55,533 nucleotides of DNA, taken from assembly GCF_014174215.1 (NCBI RefSeq), contig NZ_JABEQL010000026.1, positions 1-55,533 on the forward strand, in the 5' to 3' direction. The position numbers and the translations under genes were made by a program. The DNA is from Gluconacetobacter tumulicola. Its GTDB lineage: Bacteria; Pseudomonadota; Alphaproteobacteria; Acetobacterales; Acetobacteraceae. Positions 34,640 through 44,300 of this stretch are shown here, piece after piece; positions within the stretch are counted from its first letter, which is position 1, and each line of letters opens with the position of its first letter. The notes under the pieces were generated by a model. That model was not told the origin of the DNA. It saw nothing but the letters and a program-made list of their open reading frames with translations, and did no database searches.

Positions 34640-35203
34640 ATGCTGATCCGCCCCATGATCCCGGCCGATTTCGATGCGGTCTGGCCCGTCCTGCGCGACA
34701 TTGCCCGCGCGCGCGAAACCTATGCGCTGGACCCCGAACTGGACCGCGCGGCGGGCTGGGCCCTATGGGGCGAGGCGCCGCGCGCTACCTTCGTCGCCGA
34801 GCGCGATGGGGTCATTCTGGGCAGCTACTACATCAAGCCCAATGCCGCCGGGCCGGGCGACCATGTCTGCAATGCCGGCTATATCGTGGCGCCGGCGGCG
34901 CGCGGGCAGGGTGTGGCGGCCGCGCTGTGCGCGCATTCGCTGGCCGAGGCCGCGCGGATGGGATTTGCGGCCATGCAGTTCAACATGGTGGTGGCCAGCA
35001 ACCAGGTTGCGGTGCGGCTGTGGCGCCGGCACGGGTTCCTGATCGTCGGCACCCTGCCCGGCGCCTATCGCCACGCCACGCTGGGGCCGGTGGACTGTCA
35101 TGTGATGTACCGCACGCTCGACGACCAGGCAGCCTGTGAAAGATCAGGACGGTTCGGGAACCGGCATGCCGGCGGACGGACGGTGGACGGCCATGCCGGA
35201 TAG
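34640..35203 (+). CDS. GNAT-family N-acetyltransferase
   Basis: Acetyl-CoA-dependent acetyltransferase of 187 residues. The acetyl-CoA loop is IVAPAARGQGVAAALCAHSL (R/Q-x-x-G-x-G/A pattern), followed by a conserved NQVAVRLWRRHGFLIVGTLP segment. GGAAG precedes the ATG. The domain ends near residue 160. The remaining tail overlaps the 3' end of the oppositely oriented EamA gene by 60 bp, so the tail may be a late stop rather than functional. As the last gene of the catabolic run it could acetylate an amine intermediate or be independent. Confidence 0.85.
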   Translation: MLIRPMIPADFDAVWPVLRDIARARETYALDPELDRAAGWALWGEAPRATFVAERDGVILGSYYIKPNAAGPGDHVCNAGYIVAPAARGQGVAAALCAHSLAEAARMGFAAMQFNMVVASNQVAVRLWRRHGFLIVGTLPGAYRHATLGPVDCHVMYRTLDDQAACERSGRFGNRHAGGRTVDGHAG

Positions 35204-36091
35204 CACGCTGGCGCAGACCAGCAGCATCGCCGCGATTTCGATCGCGGTCGGCAGGCGCTGGTCCCACAGAAAACCGTAAAGGAGCGCGAACAGGGTTTCG
35301 AACAGGATCATCTGTCCCGCCAGCGTCAGCGGCAGCAGGCGGCTCATGCGGTTCCAGAAGGCATTGCCCACGATCGACACCAGGAGGCCGCTGCCGGCCG
35401 CCACGGCCACGAACCGCGTCCAGTCCCATCCGCCGGGCGTGCCCGGCACCCCGAACAGGAAGGCCGGCCCCGCGGCCAGCACCGCCAGGATGAAGGTGGC
35501 GGCCCCGGTCAGCAGGTTCCAGTCCTGTGCCGAGATGTGGCCCAGCCGCGCCAGCCAGCGCTGGTTGCTGACGGCATAGGCCGCCCAGGACAGCATCGCG
35601 CCCAGGGCGCACAGCCAGCCCAGCAGGGACGCCCCCGGCGCCGGGCCAGCCATGCCGATCGTCCCCCAGCCGATACAGCCTATCGCCGCCAGGCTGAACA
35701 GCAGCGAGGGCGCGAGCCGCCCCAGCGACACAGCGCCGTCGTCACGGCTGCCGATCAGCGTCAGCACCGCTGGCAGCAGGCCGATGATCAGCGAGGTGGC
35801 GGCGATCCCGCCCAGCCGCACCGCATAGGACAGCAGCACGTAATAGAGGATGTTGCCCAGCAGGCCGAGCACGAACAGGGCCCGGATTTCCCGCGCCCCG
35901 ACCATCGCGCGCACCGTCGGCCAGCGCGGCGCCAGCGCCAGCAGCGAGAACGCGCCATAGGCCAGATAGCGGCCGATCGAGATCTGCACCGGCGTGAAAT
36001 CGCCCGCCAGCGCCGGTGCCAGGAACGCCAGCCCCCAGAACGCACCGGCCGCCACGCCGTATCCCAGCCCCGCCCCGAGTCCGGCCGTCAC
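35144..36091 (-). CDS. EamA/DMT-family transporter
   Basis: Inner-membrane drug/metabolite transporter of 315 residues with ten predicted helices in two EamA repeats (first about residues 10-130, second about 165-300). The second repeat contains QDWNLLTGAATFILA and ends ILFETLFALLYGFLWDQRLP, a conserved motif at the last helices. It is probably an exporter of amino acids or small metabolites. The start is GTG at 36091, preceded by GGGGGCGGG. Its 3' end overlaps the convergent acetyltransferase gene. Confidence 0.83.
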   Translation of the reverse strand: MTAGLGAGLGYGVAAGAFWGLAFLAPALAGDFTPVQISIGRYLAYGAFSLLALAPRWPTVRAMVGAREIRALFVLGLLGNILYYVLLSYAVRLGGIAATSLIIGLLPAVLTLIGSRDDGAVSLGRLAPSLLFSLAAIGCIGWGTIGMAGPAPGASLLGWLCALGAMLSWAAYAVSNQRWLARLGHISAQDWNLLTGAATFILAVLAAGPAFLFGVPGTPGGWDWTRFVAVAAGSGLLVSIVGNAFWNRMSRLLPLTLAGQMILFETLFALLYGFLWDQRLPTAIEIAAMLLVCASVLSGMAVHRPSAGMPVPEPS

Positions 36092-36134
36092 GACCCGCCC
36101 CCGGCACGCCGCCTGTCATGCCCCATGCCGCCGC

Positions 36135-37436
36135 TCAGTCCGGGTTCTCGGCGAAGGCCAGCCGGTTTCGGCCCGCCTGCTTGGCCGCGTACAAAGCCTT
36201 GTCCGCCCGCGCCAGAACCTGCTCGCCGTTCCTGTCGGTGGGCAGCATTGGGGCAATGCCGATGCTGACCGTCAGCGAAATGGCAATGTCCTCGAACCAG
36301 GCCTGTGTTTCCGCGATCTCGGCCCGCAGGCGGTCGCCGATGCGGCCGGCTTCCTCCATGCCGAGATTGGGCAGGCAGACGGCGAATTCCTCGCCCCCCA
36401 TGCGCCCGGTCATGTCGTTGGACCGCAGGACGGAACACATGATCGCGGCGACATGGCGGATCACCTCGTCGCCCGCCGCGTGGCCATACCGGTCGTTGAT
36501 CGATTTGAAATGATCGACGTCGATCATCATCACCGCCACCCGCTCGTGCCGTTCCTGCACCAGGGCGGACCAGGTCTTTTCCATGCGTTCCAGGAAAGCC
36601 CGCCGGTTTGCCAGGCCGCTCAGATGGTCCAGCCGCGCCAGGTCGTGAAGCTGCTGCTCCATTTCCATGCGCTCGGTCACGTCCGTCACCAGCCCGTGCC
36701 ACAGCGTGTCGCCATCCGGCAGCCGGGCCGGCCGGGCGTCGATCTGCCGCCAGCAGAGTCCCCGCACCGGCAAGTCGACACGGAAGATGCATTGCCAGGA
36801 CACAAGATCGCGTTGGGATGCATCCAGCGACGCATGATACATCGCCCGGTCGTCGGGATGGATACGATCATGAATCGCCGCGGTGCTGATCGCCACATCT
36901 TCGGCCGTCAGCCCGAAGATCTCGCCGATGCCGGAACTGACATAGGTCATGCGGGCCACGCCGTCGGGCGCGCGCCGGGACTCGAAGATCAGCCCGGGGA
37001 TCTTGTTGGTCAGGTTGGCGACCAGGTTGGTCGTTTGCCGCAGTCGCTCGGCCATGAGATGGGTGGAGGTGATGTCGGCGGTCGTGCCGACCATGCGCAG
37101 CGGCCGGCCCTGTTCGTCGCGGCTGATGACCATGCCGCGGCTCAGCACCCATTTGTAGCTGCCGTCCTTGCAGCGCAGCCGGTGCTCGACCTCATAGACC
37201 GATGTGCGTCCGTCGAAATGATCCTGCATGGTCGCCTGGACATAGGCCAGATCGTCGGGATGCACGCGGCCGTAACTGTCCTCTATCCGTGCCGGGATCT
37301 CGTCGTGCGCATAGCCCAGTATTTCGACCCAGCCGGCTGAATATCTGATTGTACCGCTAATGACGTCGCGGTCCCATATGCCGGTTCCGCTTCCCTCGAT
37401 CGCCAGTGCCATGACGTCATGAAAGTCGTCCACCAT
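36135..37436 (-). CDS. Diguanylate cyclase with two PAS domains
   Basis: Cytoplasmic c-di-GMP synthase of 433 residues. The first PAS domain (about residues 10-125) has the Asp-rich RVHPDDLAYVQ; the second (about 135-260) has RIHPDDRAMYHASL, a PAC-like turn. The GGDEF domain begins near residue 265 and contains the active signature RMGGEEFAV. An inhibitory RSND site lies five residues before it. Signal-dependent synthesis of c-di-GMP is expected, controlling motility, cellulose or biofilm. No membrane helices are seen. The PAS ligand is unknown. Confidence 0.93.
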   Translation of the reverse strand: MVDDFHDVMALAIEGSGTGIWDRDVISGTIRYSAGWVEILGYAHDEIPARIEDSYGRVHPDDLAYVQATMQDHFDGRTSVYEVEHRLRCKDGSYKWVLSRGMVISRDEQGRPLRMVGTTADITSTHLMAERLRQTTNLVANLTNKIPGLIFESRRAPDGVARMTYVSSGIGEIFGLTAEDVAISTAAIHDRIHPDDRAMYHASLDASQRDLVSWQCIFRVDLPVRGLCWRQIDARPARLPDGDTLWHGLVTDVTERMEMEQQLHDLARLDHLSGLANRRAFLERMEKTWSALVQERHERVAVMMIDVDHFKSINDRYGHAAGDEVIRHVAAIMCSVLRSNDMTGRMGGEEFAVCLPNLGMEEAGRIGDRLRAEIAETQAWFEDIAISLTVSIGIAPMLPTDRNGEQVLARADKALYAAKQAGRNRLAFAENPD

Positions 37437-37531
37437 GCGCCATCAAACCCCGTCCATCCCCCGTTAACTTTCATAGCCGACCTTGGCCGCCTCGGGAACC
37501 GGGTGGCAGCCATGTTCGATCACGATGACAA

Positions 37532-39289
37532 TCAAATTCCCCCGGCCACGTGGACGATGGCGCGGCCGGCACGGATCGCGGGATGCAGGGCGGTGAAATA
37601 GGCGTCCGCTCCGGCGACCGCCGTGATCCGGTGCCGGTCCATGTCGGCGCGCAGATAGGGCGAAACGCGGCCGAACAGCACGCGCACGCCACGCCCGCGC
37701 AGTTCCGCCAGCAGGTCGCGCAGCGTGCCGGCGGCCGAGAAATCGAGATCGGTGATCGCGCTGGCATCGACGATCAGGCAGCGCAGCCGGGCCGGCGCGC
37801 TGTCGACCAGCAGCCGCGCATCGTCCGCGAAACGGGAGCAGTTGGCATAGAAGAGATCGGCGCCGAACCGATAGATGATCAATCCGGGCTCGGTCTGCAT
37901 GCCCCGGCCGACCGGTACCGGCTCCAGCATGCCGGTGGCGTCATCCACCAGCAGCACCACGCTGTGCGGGCGGTAGCTGTGGCGGACATGGCGGAACAGC
38001 GACAATGCGATCGCCAGGAAGATGCCCTGTTCCACCCCCACTCCCACCACGGCGGCGGCGGTGGCCAGGGCCAGTTGGAATTCGCCGGGGCTCTCGCGGC
38101 GGATATCCAGCAGGCCGCGCCAGTCGATCATGCCCGCCGCGACGGCGAAGACGATGGCGGACAGCACGCAGCGCGGCAGGTCGCGCAACGGCCCGGTCAG
38201 CACCAGCAGCACGAGCAGCGTAGCCAGCGCGAAGACAAGCTGCGCGCGCTGGCTGCGCGCGCCCGCCCGCAGCGCCATCGCCGTCTGGGTGGGGCTGCCA
38301 TTGACCACGAAGGTTCCGGTCAGCGCGGCGGCGGCATTGGCGGCGGACAGGCCCAGTATGTCGGCGTTCTCGTCCACCTCTTCGTGGCAGCGCAGGGCGA
38401 AGGCGCGCGAGGTGGCGGCGCTCTGCGCGATGATCACCACCACGCAGGAACCCGCGACCGGCAGCAGGGCCAGCATCTGGTTCCACGTCACGTTCGGCGG
38501 GCGCAGCGACGGCAGGCCGCCCGCGATCGGGCCGATGACCGCCACCCCGTGCCCCGCCAGGTCCAGCGCCCGGCTGGCCACGATGGCACCCACCACCGCG
38601 ACCAGCGCCATCGGCGCGCGCGGCAGCAGGCGGCCGCCTGCCAGGATCAGCGCCACCACCAGCAGCGACAGCCCGGCGCACAGGAAGCTGGCCCCCGGCA
38701 GCCCGCGCGTGACCTGCAGCAGCTGCGCCAGCGGATTATGCGCCGGGGCCGCCACGCCCAGCATGTCGCGCGACATGGCGATGCAGACCTGCACCCCGAC
38801 CCCGGTGAGGAAGCCGACCAGCACGGTGCGCGAGAAGAAATCGGCCAGGAAGCCCAGCCGGAACAGCCGCGCGCCCAGCAGGAACGACGCCACCAGCCAC
38901 GCCACCGCGCCGACCAGCGCCACGTAGCGCGGGCTGCCCGCCGCCGCCATGCCCGCCAGCCCGCTGGCGATGATGGCGGCGGTGGCGGAATCGGCCGCCA
39001 CCACCAGATGCCGCGACGACCCCAGCAGGGCGAAGGCCACCAGCGGCAGCAGCACCGTATACAGGCCCGTGACCGCCGGCATGCCGGCGATGGCGGCATA
39101 GCCCAGGACCTGCGGAATGTTCATCGAGGCCAGCGTCAGTCCGGCCAGCGCGTCGTGCCACCCGCCGGGCGCGCGCAGGGCCGCCGCCGCCCTGGCCCCC
39201 TGCGCCCGCAGGCGTGCCAGCAGGCCCCCAGGCGGCGCGGCCCCGTCTCGCGGCCCGGCCTTGTCTCCCGGCCCGGTTCCGGCCGTCAT
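37532..39289 (-). CDS. SulP-family anion transporter with STAS domain
   Basis: Inner-membrane anion transporter of 585 residues: about twelve helices from residue 45 to about 440, with the SulP signature ASMNIPQVLGYAAIAGMPAV and VNGSPTQTAMALRAGARSQ. A cytoplasmic STAS domain follows (FGADLFYANCSRFADD, CLIVDASAITDLDFSAAGTL). Sulfate, bicarbonate or dicarboxylate are possible substrates. It starts three bases after the stop of the DUF2252 gene on the same strand, so the two are one operon. Confidence 0.9.
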   Translation of the reverse strand: MTAGTGPGDKAGPRDGAAPPGGLLARLRAQGARAAAALRAPGGWHDALAGLTLASMNIPQVLGYAAIAGMPAVTGLYTVLLPLVAFALLGSSRHLVVAADSATAAIIASGLAGMAAAGSPRYVALVGAVAWLVASFLLGARLFRLGFLADFFSRTVLVGFLTGVGVQVCIAMSRDMLGVAAPAHNPLAQLLQVTRGLPGASFLCAGLSLLVVALILAGGRLLPRAPMALVAVVGAIVASRALDLAGHGVAVIGPIAGGLPSLRPPNVTWNQMLALLPVAGSCVVVIIAQSAATSRAFALRCHEEVDENADILGLSAANAAAALTGTFVVNGSPTQTAMALRAGARSQRAQLVFALATLLVLLVLTGPLRDLPRCVLSAIVFAVAAGMIDWRGLLDIRRESPGEFQLALATAAAVVGVGVEQGIFLAIALSLFRHVRHSYRPHSVVLLVDDATGMLEPVPVGRGMQTEPGLIIYRFGADLFYANCSRFADDARLLVDSAPARLRCLIVDASAITDLDFSAAGTLRDLLAELRGRGVRVLFGRVSPYLRADMDRHRITAVAGADAYFTALHPAIRAGRAIVHVAGGI

Positions 39290-39292
39290 GAT

Positions 39293-40708
39293 TCAGACCC
39301 CTCCGTTCCCCGCCGGCAGGCGCCCGGCGGCGATCGCCGCCCGGAACGCCGCCCAGTCGCGGTGGGTCTGTGCGGCATAGAGCAGCGAGAAGCCGCCGAT
39401 CGCATCGGCAAAGGCGCGGCCCCGCCCCAGATAGGCCGACAGCGCCACCACATCGCCGGTGCGGGCATGGGCCCGGGCCAGCGTGCGGCCACAGAGCGGC
39501 GCGTAATCGGCCAACCCATCCTGCGCGACTTCGGTGCCGATGGCGGCCAGGCGGGCATCCTTGAGGCGGCGGACATAGAATTGCCGGCCGGCGCCCGAGA
39601 GATCGTGATGCGCATCCTCGGCCTCGTCCTGCGTGTGGGTCCAGCCCAGGAAGACATCCGACGCCGCCTGCATCATGCGCTGGCCGGCCACCACCCGCTG
39701 CCCCTGGTTGCGGAAGGCCGAAACCCCGGCGAAGGGCGCGAGCACGGAATCCTGTGCCTCCTTGATCTGCAGCAGCAGGCTGTCGCCATCGGCGGTGGTG
39801 AACAGGCCGATGGCGCAGAACGTGCCGACGCTGCCCACCCCCACGACCTTGAAGATCACGTCGCGCAGGCGGTACTGCGCCAGCAGAATGGCGCGCTCGG
39901 GCGGCTGGGTGGCGACATAGCGGGCGAAGGCGCCGCGCACGATCTCGTCATGCTCGGGCAGGCGCATCACCAGCGGCGGCTTTTCGCGCAGAGACGGCGT
40001 GCCGCCATTGTCGGCCACCAGCCCGAAATGGCGGCGCGCGCTGTCCATCCGTTCGGCCAGCAGCGTCCCCGCGCGCCGCCGCGCCCGTCCGTCGTCGAAT
40101 GAAGCGATCGCGGCGGCGAGGTCGATCCGGTTGGTCCAGATCTCCAGCGGCGTCAGCGGGGCCAGGCGCGCCATCTCGGTGGCGTAGGCCTGTGCCGCCA
40201 GAACGGCCAGCGCGCGCGCCGCCTTGTCCGACAGGCCGGTCTCCTGCCCCGCCAGCACCAGGGATGCCCCCAGGCGCTTGATGTCCCATTCGAAGGGGGC
40301 GGGCAGGGTTTCGTCGAAATCGTTGATATCGAAGACGGGCGCGCCCTCGGGCGAGGCATAGGCGCCGAAATTGGCCAGGTGGCAGTCGCCGCAGCCCTGC
40401 ACGCGCGGGCCGGTCCAGACCGTCTGCGCCAGGTCCGCCGCCATCACCGCCGCCGCACCGCGCAGGAAGGCGAAGGGCGAGGCCGCCATGCGCTGATGGC
40501 GGATGGGCAGCAGGCCGGCGATCCGGTCCGCCCCCTGCCGTTCCAGGATCGCGACCGGGTCGGCGCGGCCGGGCGGCGGCGTCCAGTCCGCATGGGCGCC
40601 GCGCGGCAGGCTATGCCGCAGGGCGCGGCCGCCGGCGTGGCGTTCGCGCCGGGTGGAGAGGGCGGCGGCCCGGTTCAGGGTCGGGAAATCGGCGGGATAG
40701 GCGATCAT
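39293..40708 (-). CDS. DUF2252-family protein
   Basis: A 471-residue protein of the DUF2252 family, recognised by GDCHLANFGAYASPEG, VFDINDFDETLPAPFEWDIK, and RQFYVRRLKDARLAAIG. The pattern (conserved His-Asn-Phe, Asp-Phe-Asp, Glu-Trp-Asp) suggests an ATP- or phosphate-binding fold like aminoglycoside phosphotransferases, but the function is unknown. The N-terminus contains RALRHSLPRGAHADW, typical of the family. It is upstream of and nearly contiguous with a SulP transporter gene. Confidence 0.85.
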   Translation of the reverse strand: MIAYPADFPTLNRAAALSTRRERHAGGRALRHSLPRGAHADWTPPPGRADPVAILERQGADRIAGLLPIRHQRMAASPFAFLRGAAAVMAADLAQTVWTGPRVQGCGDCHLANFGAYASPEGAPVFDINDFDETLPAPFEWDIKRLGASLVLAGQETGLSDKAARALAVLAAQAYATEMARLAPLTPLEIWTNRIDLAAAIASFDDGRARRRAGTLLAERMDSARRHFGLVADNGGTPSLREKPPLVMRLPEHDEIVRGAFARYVATQPPERAILLAQYRLRDVIFKVVGVGSVGTFCAIGLFTTADGDSLLLQIKEAQDSVLAPFAGVSAFRNQGQRVVAGQRMMQAASDVFLGWTHTQDEAEDAHHDLSGAGRQFYVRRLKDARLAAIGTEVAQDGLADYAPLCGRTLARAHARTGDVVALSAYLGRGRAFADAIGGFSLLYAAQTHRDWAAFRAAIAAGRLPAGNGGV

Positions 40709-40822
40709 CTCCCGATCCTTGCAGGTCGCAATGCCCCCGTCACGTGCGAAAACCGCTCCCCTTCGTCCGCGACCAGCAACCCGTCATCATGTCATTTCGA
40801 ACATTTCCCCCGGTCCTTCGTT

Positions 40823-41731
40823 TCAGACGGACCAGACATGCCGCGCGTCCAGAACCAGGCTCTGAAGCCAGCACAGCCCGGCATCGTTCCTGTTCGCGAC
40901 GGGGGACAGCAGACGGATCTCGCGCGGCCCCACGATATCGGGCAGGCCGGCAACACACAGCCCGGTCATTTCGCGAAACGCATGGGCTATATATTCGGGC
41001 ACCACGGCCACCGTCCGCGCCTTTCGCAGAAACAACGGAAGATGTCCGAAAGACGGCACCACCGCGCGGATGGTCCGGCTGAATCCCAGATTGCGCAGGG
41101 CGTGGTCGAACACGCTATGCTGCCGCGCGCCTTCGATCAGGATCTGATCCCACACGCAGAGTTCCTCGAGCCGCAGGGTCTCGGGCAGATTGACGAATTC
41201 CGGGTCCCCCACGCACACCATGCGGTACGGCGCCAGGGAAAGCGCGACGCAATCAGGCCGCGTCAACGGATAGATCGTGACGGCAAGGTCGATTTCCCGG
41301 CGCTCCAGCGTCAGGTTCATCGTATCGGCCGGAACGGCCCGGGCCGTCAGCGTCACGTTTGGCGCCACCTCCCTGATTTTGGCCATCAGGTGCGGTCCAA
41401 GCGCATAATCCAGACCGCCGTCGCAGCCGACCACGAAGCTGCGCGACGAAAACGCCGGATTGAACTCACCCCGCTGCCCCAGGGCGCCGCGCAACGTATC
41501 GACGCATTCCTCCAGGACCGACGCCATCGTCGTCGCCCGGGACGTCGGCTGCATGCCGTAGCGCGTCCTGACGAACAGCTCGTCACCGCACAGGGCGCGC
41601 AGGCGCCGCAGGGACGCGCTGACGGCCGGCTGGGTCAGGGCCAGCCGCACCGCCGCGCGACTGACGCTGCGTTCATGCCACAGGGCGAGGAACACCTGGG
41701 CCAGATTCAGGTCCATCCGCGAGATATTCAT
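40823..41731 (-). CDS. LysR-family regulator, divergent from TonB receptor 4
   Basis: Regulator of 302 residues. Winged helix at the N-terminus (DLNLAQVFLALWHERSVSRA, LTQPAVSASLRRLRALCGDE) and an effector domain with NodD/LeuO-like features (FVVGCDGGLDYALGPHLMAK). It differs from the two GcvA-like paralogues elsewhere in the window. It is transcribed away from the frameshifted TonB receptor at 41844 across 112 bp that are AT-rich, and probably controls that receptor and the hydrolase after it. Confidence 0.88.
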   Translation of the reverse strand: MNISRMDLNLAQVFLALWHERSVSRAAVRLALTQPAVSASLRRLRALCGDELFVRTRYGMQPTSRATTMASVLEECVDTLRGALGQRGEFNPAFSSRSFVVGCDGGLDYALGPHLMAKIREVAPNVTLTARAVPADTMNLTLERREIDLAVTIYPLTRPDCVALSLAPYRMVCVGDPEFVNLPETLRLEELCVWDQILIEGARQHSVFDHALRNLGFSRTIRAVVPSFGHLPLFLRKARTVAVVPEYIAHAFREMTGLCVAGLPDIVGPREIRLLSPVANRNDAGLCWLQSLVLDARHVWSV

Positions 41732-41843
41732 AAGATTTATAATAAAGCAGAAAACTCGTTATTTGACGATCCCTTTCGAAATCAAAACAGTGTGCGAAGG
41801 AAAAATTCTTGCCTGCCCGTTCCGCCAGAAGGAGGACCTTCCC

Positions 41844-44274
41844 TTGTCCCGCCCCAGATCCCTCCTTGCCCGGCTCCTTGTCTCGACCACCCTGATTTCC
41901 GTCACGGCGCAGGCCCGCGTGCCGTACGATTCCAGGCACGCGACCCCTCATCCCCTTTCACGCCACGCCACGCCGGCCACCGCCGCGCCGGCGAAGGCAA
42001 CAGCCCCGGCGGCCGCGCATAAGCCGCCCGCCGGTATCCAGGCCGCCAGGAGCGAAGACGTTTCAGTCACCGGCGGCATGCGCACGGCCAACGGCGTGAC
42101 CAACACCACGCCCGGCGGCGGCCTGATGGCGCGGCAGACCCTGGCACGCTCGCAAAGCACGGTGACGCGCGATTTCATCGCCAAGCAGGCGCCGACCGGC
42201 AACGCGATCGCCATGATTGCCGCCTTGCCGGGCGTCATTTCCGCCAGCACCGACCCGCTGGGCCAATCGAACACCGCCATGTCGATCCGTGGCCTGCAAC
42301 AGGCGGAAATCGGCTTCGTCTATGAAGGGATTCCGCTGAACGACAGCATCAACTACACGCCCTATACACAGGCGATGGTGGATACCGACAACATCCAGTC
42401 CGTCACGGTCGCCCAGGGCGCGCCCGATATCGGCGCGCCGGTCTATAACGATGTCGGCGGCCTGGTGACCGTCGCCCTGCGCGGCCCGCAGGATCACCGG
42501 AGCGGCATGGTCGATTTCAGCTTCGGCTCGAAATCCCTGCAGCGGGAATATATCCGCTACGACACGGGCGAGATCGGCCATAGCGGGGTCAAGGCATTCG
42601 CCTCCTTCTCCTCCACCACCAACGACCAGTGGCGCGGATCGGGCGTCTTCAAGAAATATCATGTCGATTCGAAACTTATCAAGAACTGGGGCGAAGGCAG
42701 CAGCGCGGGCCTGACCTTTTCCTACGACAACTGGCAGCAGGGCAATTACCGCCCCGTGACGCTGACGCAGTGGGAGCAATATGGGACATCCTTCAACTAT
42801 ACGAAGGAATATTTCCCGGGAAATACGAACTGGATCGGCCTGCAGCAGTACCAGCGCCGCTCGACCGTGCTGATCGCCCCGATCAAGCTGAAGCTGAGCC
42901 GCTCCACGACGCTGGACGTCACGCCTGCCTATAATGAACTATTCCGAATTCTACTTAGGCGGCGTAACCATAAAGAACAAGGGCTCGTATTTCGGGAACC
43001 AGGCCATTCCCGACCTGAACCTGCCCTACCAGACCCATGGCGTCATGACCGCCTCCAGCATCAACCCCGTCCCGCAGAAGACGGGATTCCTCAACGCGGC
43101 CCTGACGTGGAAGGCGGGAGCCAACATTTTCCGCGCCGGATATATCTACAGCTATATCGCCCTGGAAGAGCCCATCTACTACGCGCCCGTCGGTTATGAC
43201 GGCAGCATCGCCAACCGATACAGCAAATACATGGTCACCCTTCCCGACGGCCGCGAGTACAGAACGCTCGACATGAATTTCAAGCATCAGATGAACGAGA
43301 TCTTCATCGATGACGAGCTGAAGCTTCTGGGAGGCCGGCTGACGCTGGATGCCGGATTGCGCTACCTGATGATCACCCGCTGGGCGACCAACCTGATCCC
43401 CGGCGTCACCCACTACAATGTCGGTGGCAGCTATTCCCAGCCCCTGCCGCAGGTTTCCGCCAGCTACCAGATCACGCCCAACGACCAGATCTATATCGAC
43501 GGAACGACCTCCTACCGCGCGCCTGCCTCCGTTCAGGTCTATGGCGAGGTCTTCTCCACCTCCAGCCCCAATCCGGCCTCGAAGCAATCGTCGCTCAAGG
43601 GCGAATATGCGATCGGCGAGGAAATCGGCTATCGCCACTATTCGACGGTCAACGTCGCCCTTTCGCTGTTCAACTACAACATCACCAACAACCAGATTAC
43701 CTCGTCGCAATATATCAACGGCATTCCCCTCCCCTCGCCGATCGAGGCGGGTGGCAAGACGTCGCGCGGCGCACAGGGCGAAATCGGCCTGCGCCCCTGG
43801 CATCACTGGAGCCCCTATGTCTCCGCCCAGTATCTGCACGCGACGACGGACAACAATATCATAAAGGGCAACGACCTGCTGCCCACGCGCGGCAAGCGCG
43901 CCGTGCAGAGCCCCGAATTCTCGGCCGCCGTCGGGATTTCGTATGACGATGGTTCTGTCTTCGGAAACTTTGCGTTCAATTACGTCGGTTCCCAATATTC
44001 CACGATCATGAACGACGAGAAGATTCCCGGCTACGAGACCGCCAACATCACGCTCGGCTATCGTATGCGCAAACTGTGGTTCGCCGAGCATCCGCAGTTC
44101 CAGCTCAACGTCGTCAATATCGGAGCCAGGAACTATCTGTCCGGGTTCCAGAGCATCTCCACCAACGCAAAAGCCACGCGGGGCATTTACGGCACCACCA
44201 TTGCCGGCTCTTCGCCGCTTTATCTCAGCGCCGGCGGCGTGGCCGCCATCGCCTCGCTCAGCACCGGCTTCTGA
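41844..44274 (+). pseudogene. TonB-dependent outer-membrane receptor 4, frameshifted
   Basis: Receptor of about 809 residues if one frameshift is corrected; the span has one base too many for a whole number of codons. The first part (signal peptide LLARLLVSTTLISVTAQA, TonB box-like EDVSVTGG, plug MIAALPGVISASTDPLG) reads to about 42930. After TATAATGAAC the frame moves by one and continues as NYSEFYLGGVTIKNKG to SLSTGF. An extra A near 42934 would explain it. The start is TTG at 41844, chosen because AAGGAGG lies eight bases upstream. It is a paralogue of receptor 3. A real loss or a sequencing error are both possible. Confidence 0.82.
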
Positions 44275-44300
44275 CCTCATTCAAGGGTTCAAGACGCACC

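Noticed and set aside
37550-40102. An 850-residue plus-strand frame opposite the SulP and DUF2252 genes
   Set aside because: Gln/His/Arg-rich antisense frame with no motif; both real genes on the other strand have clear signatures.
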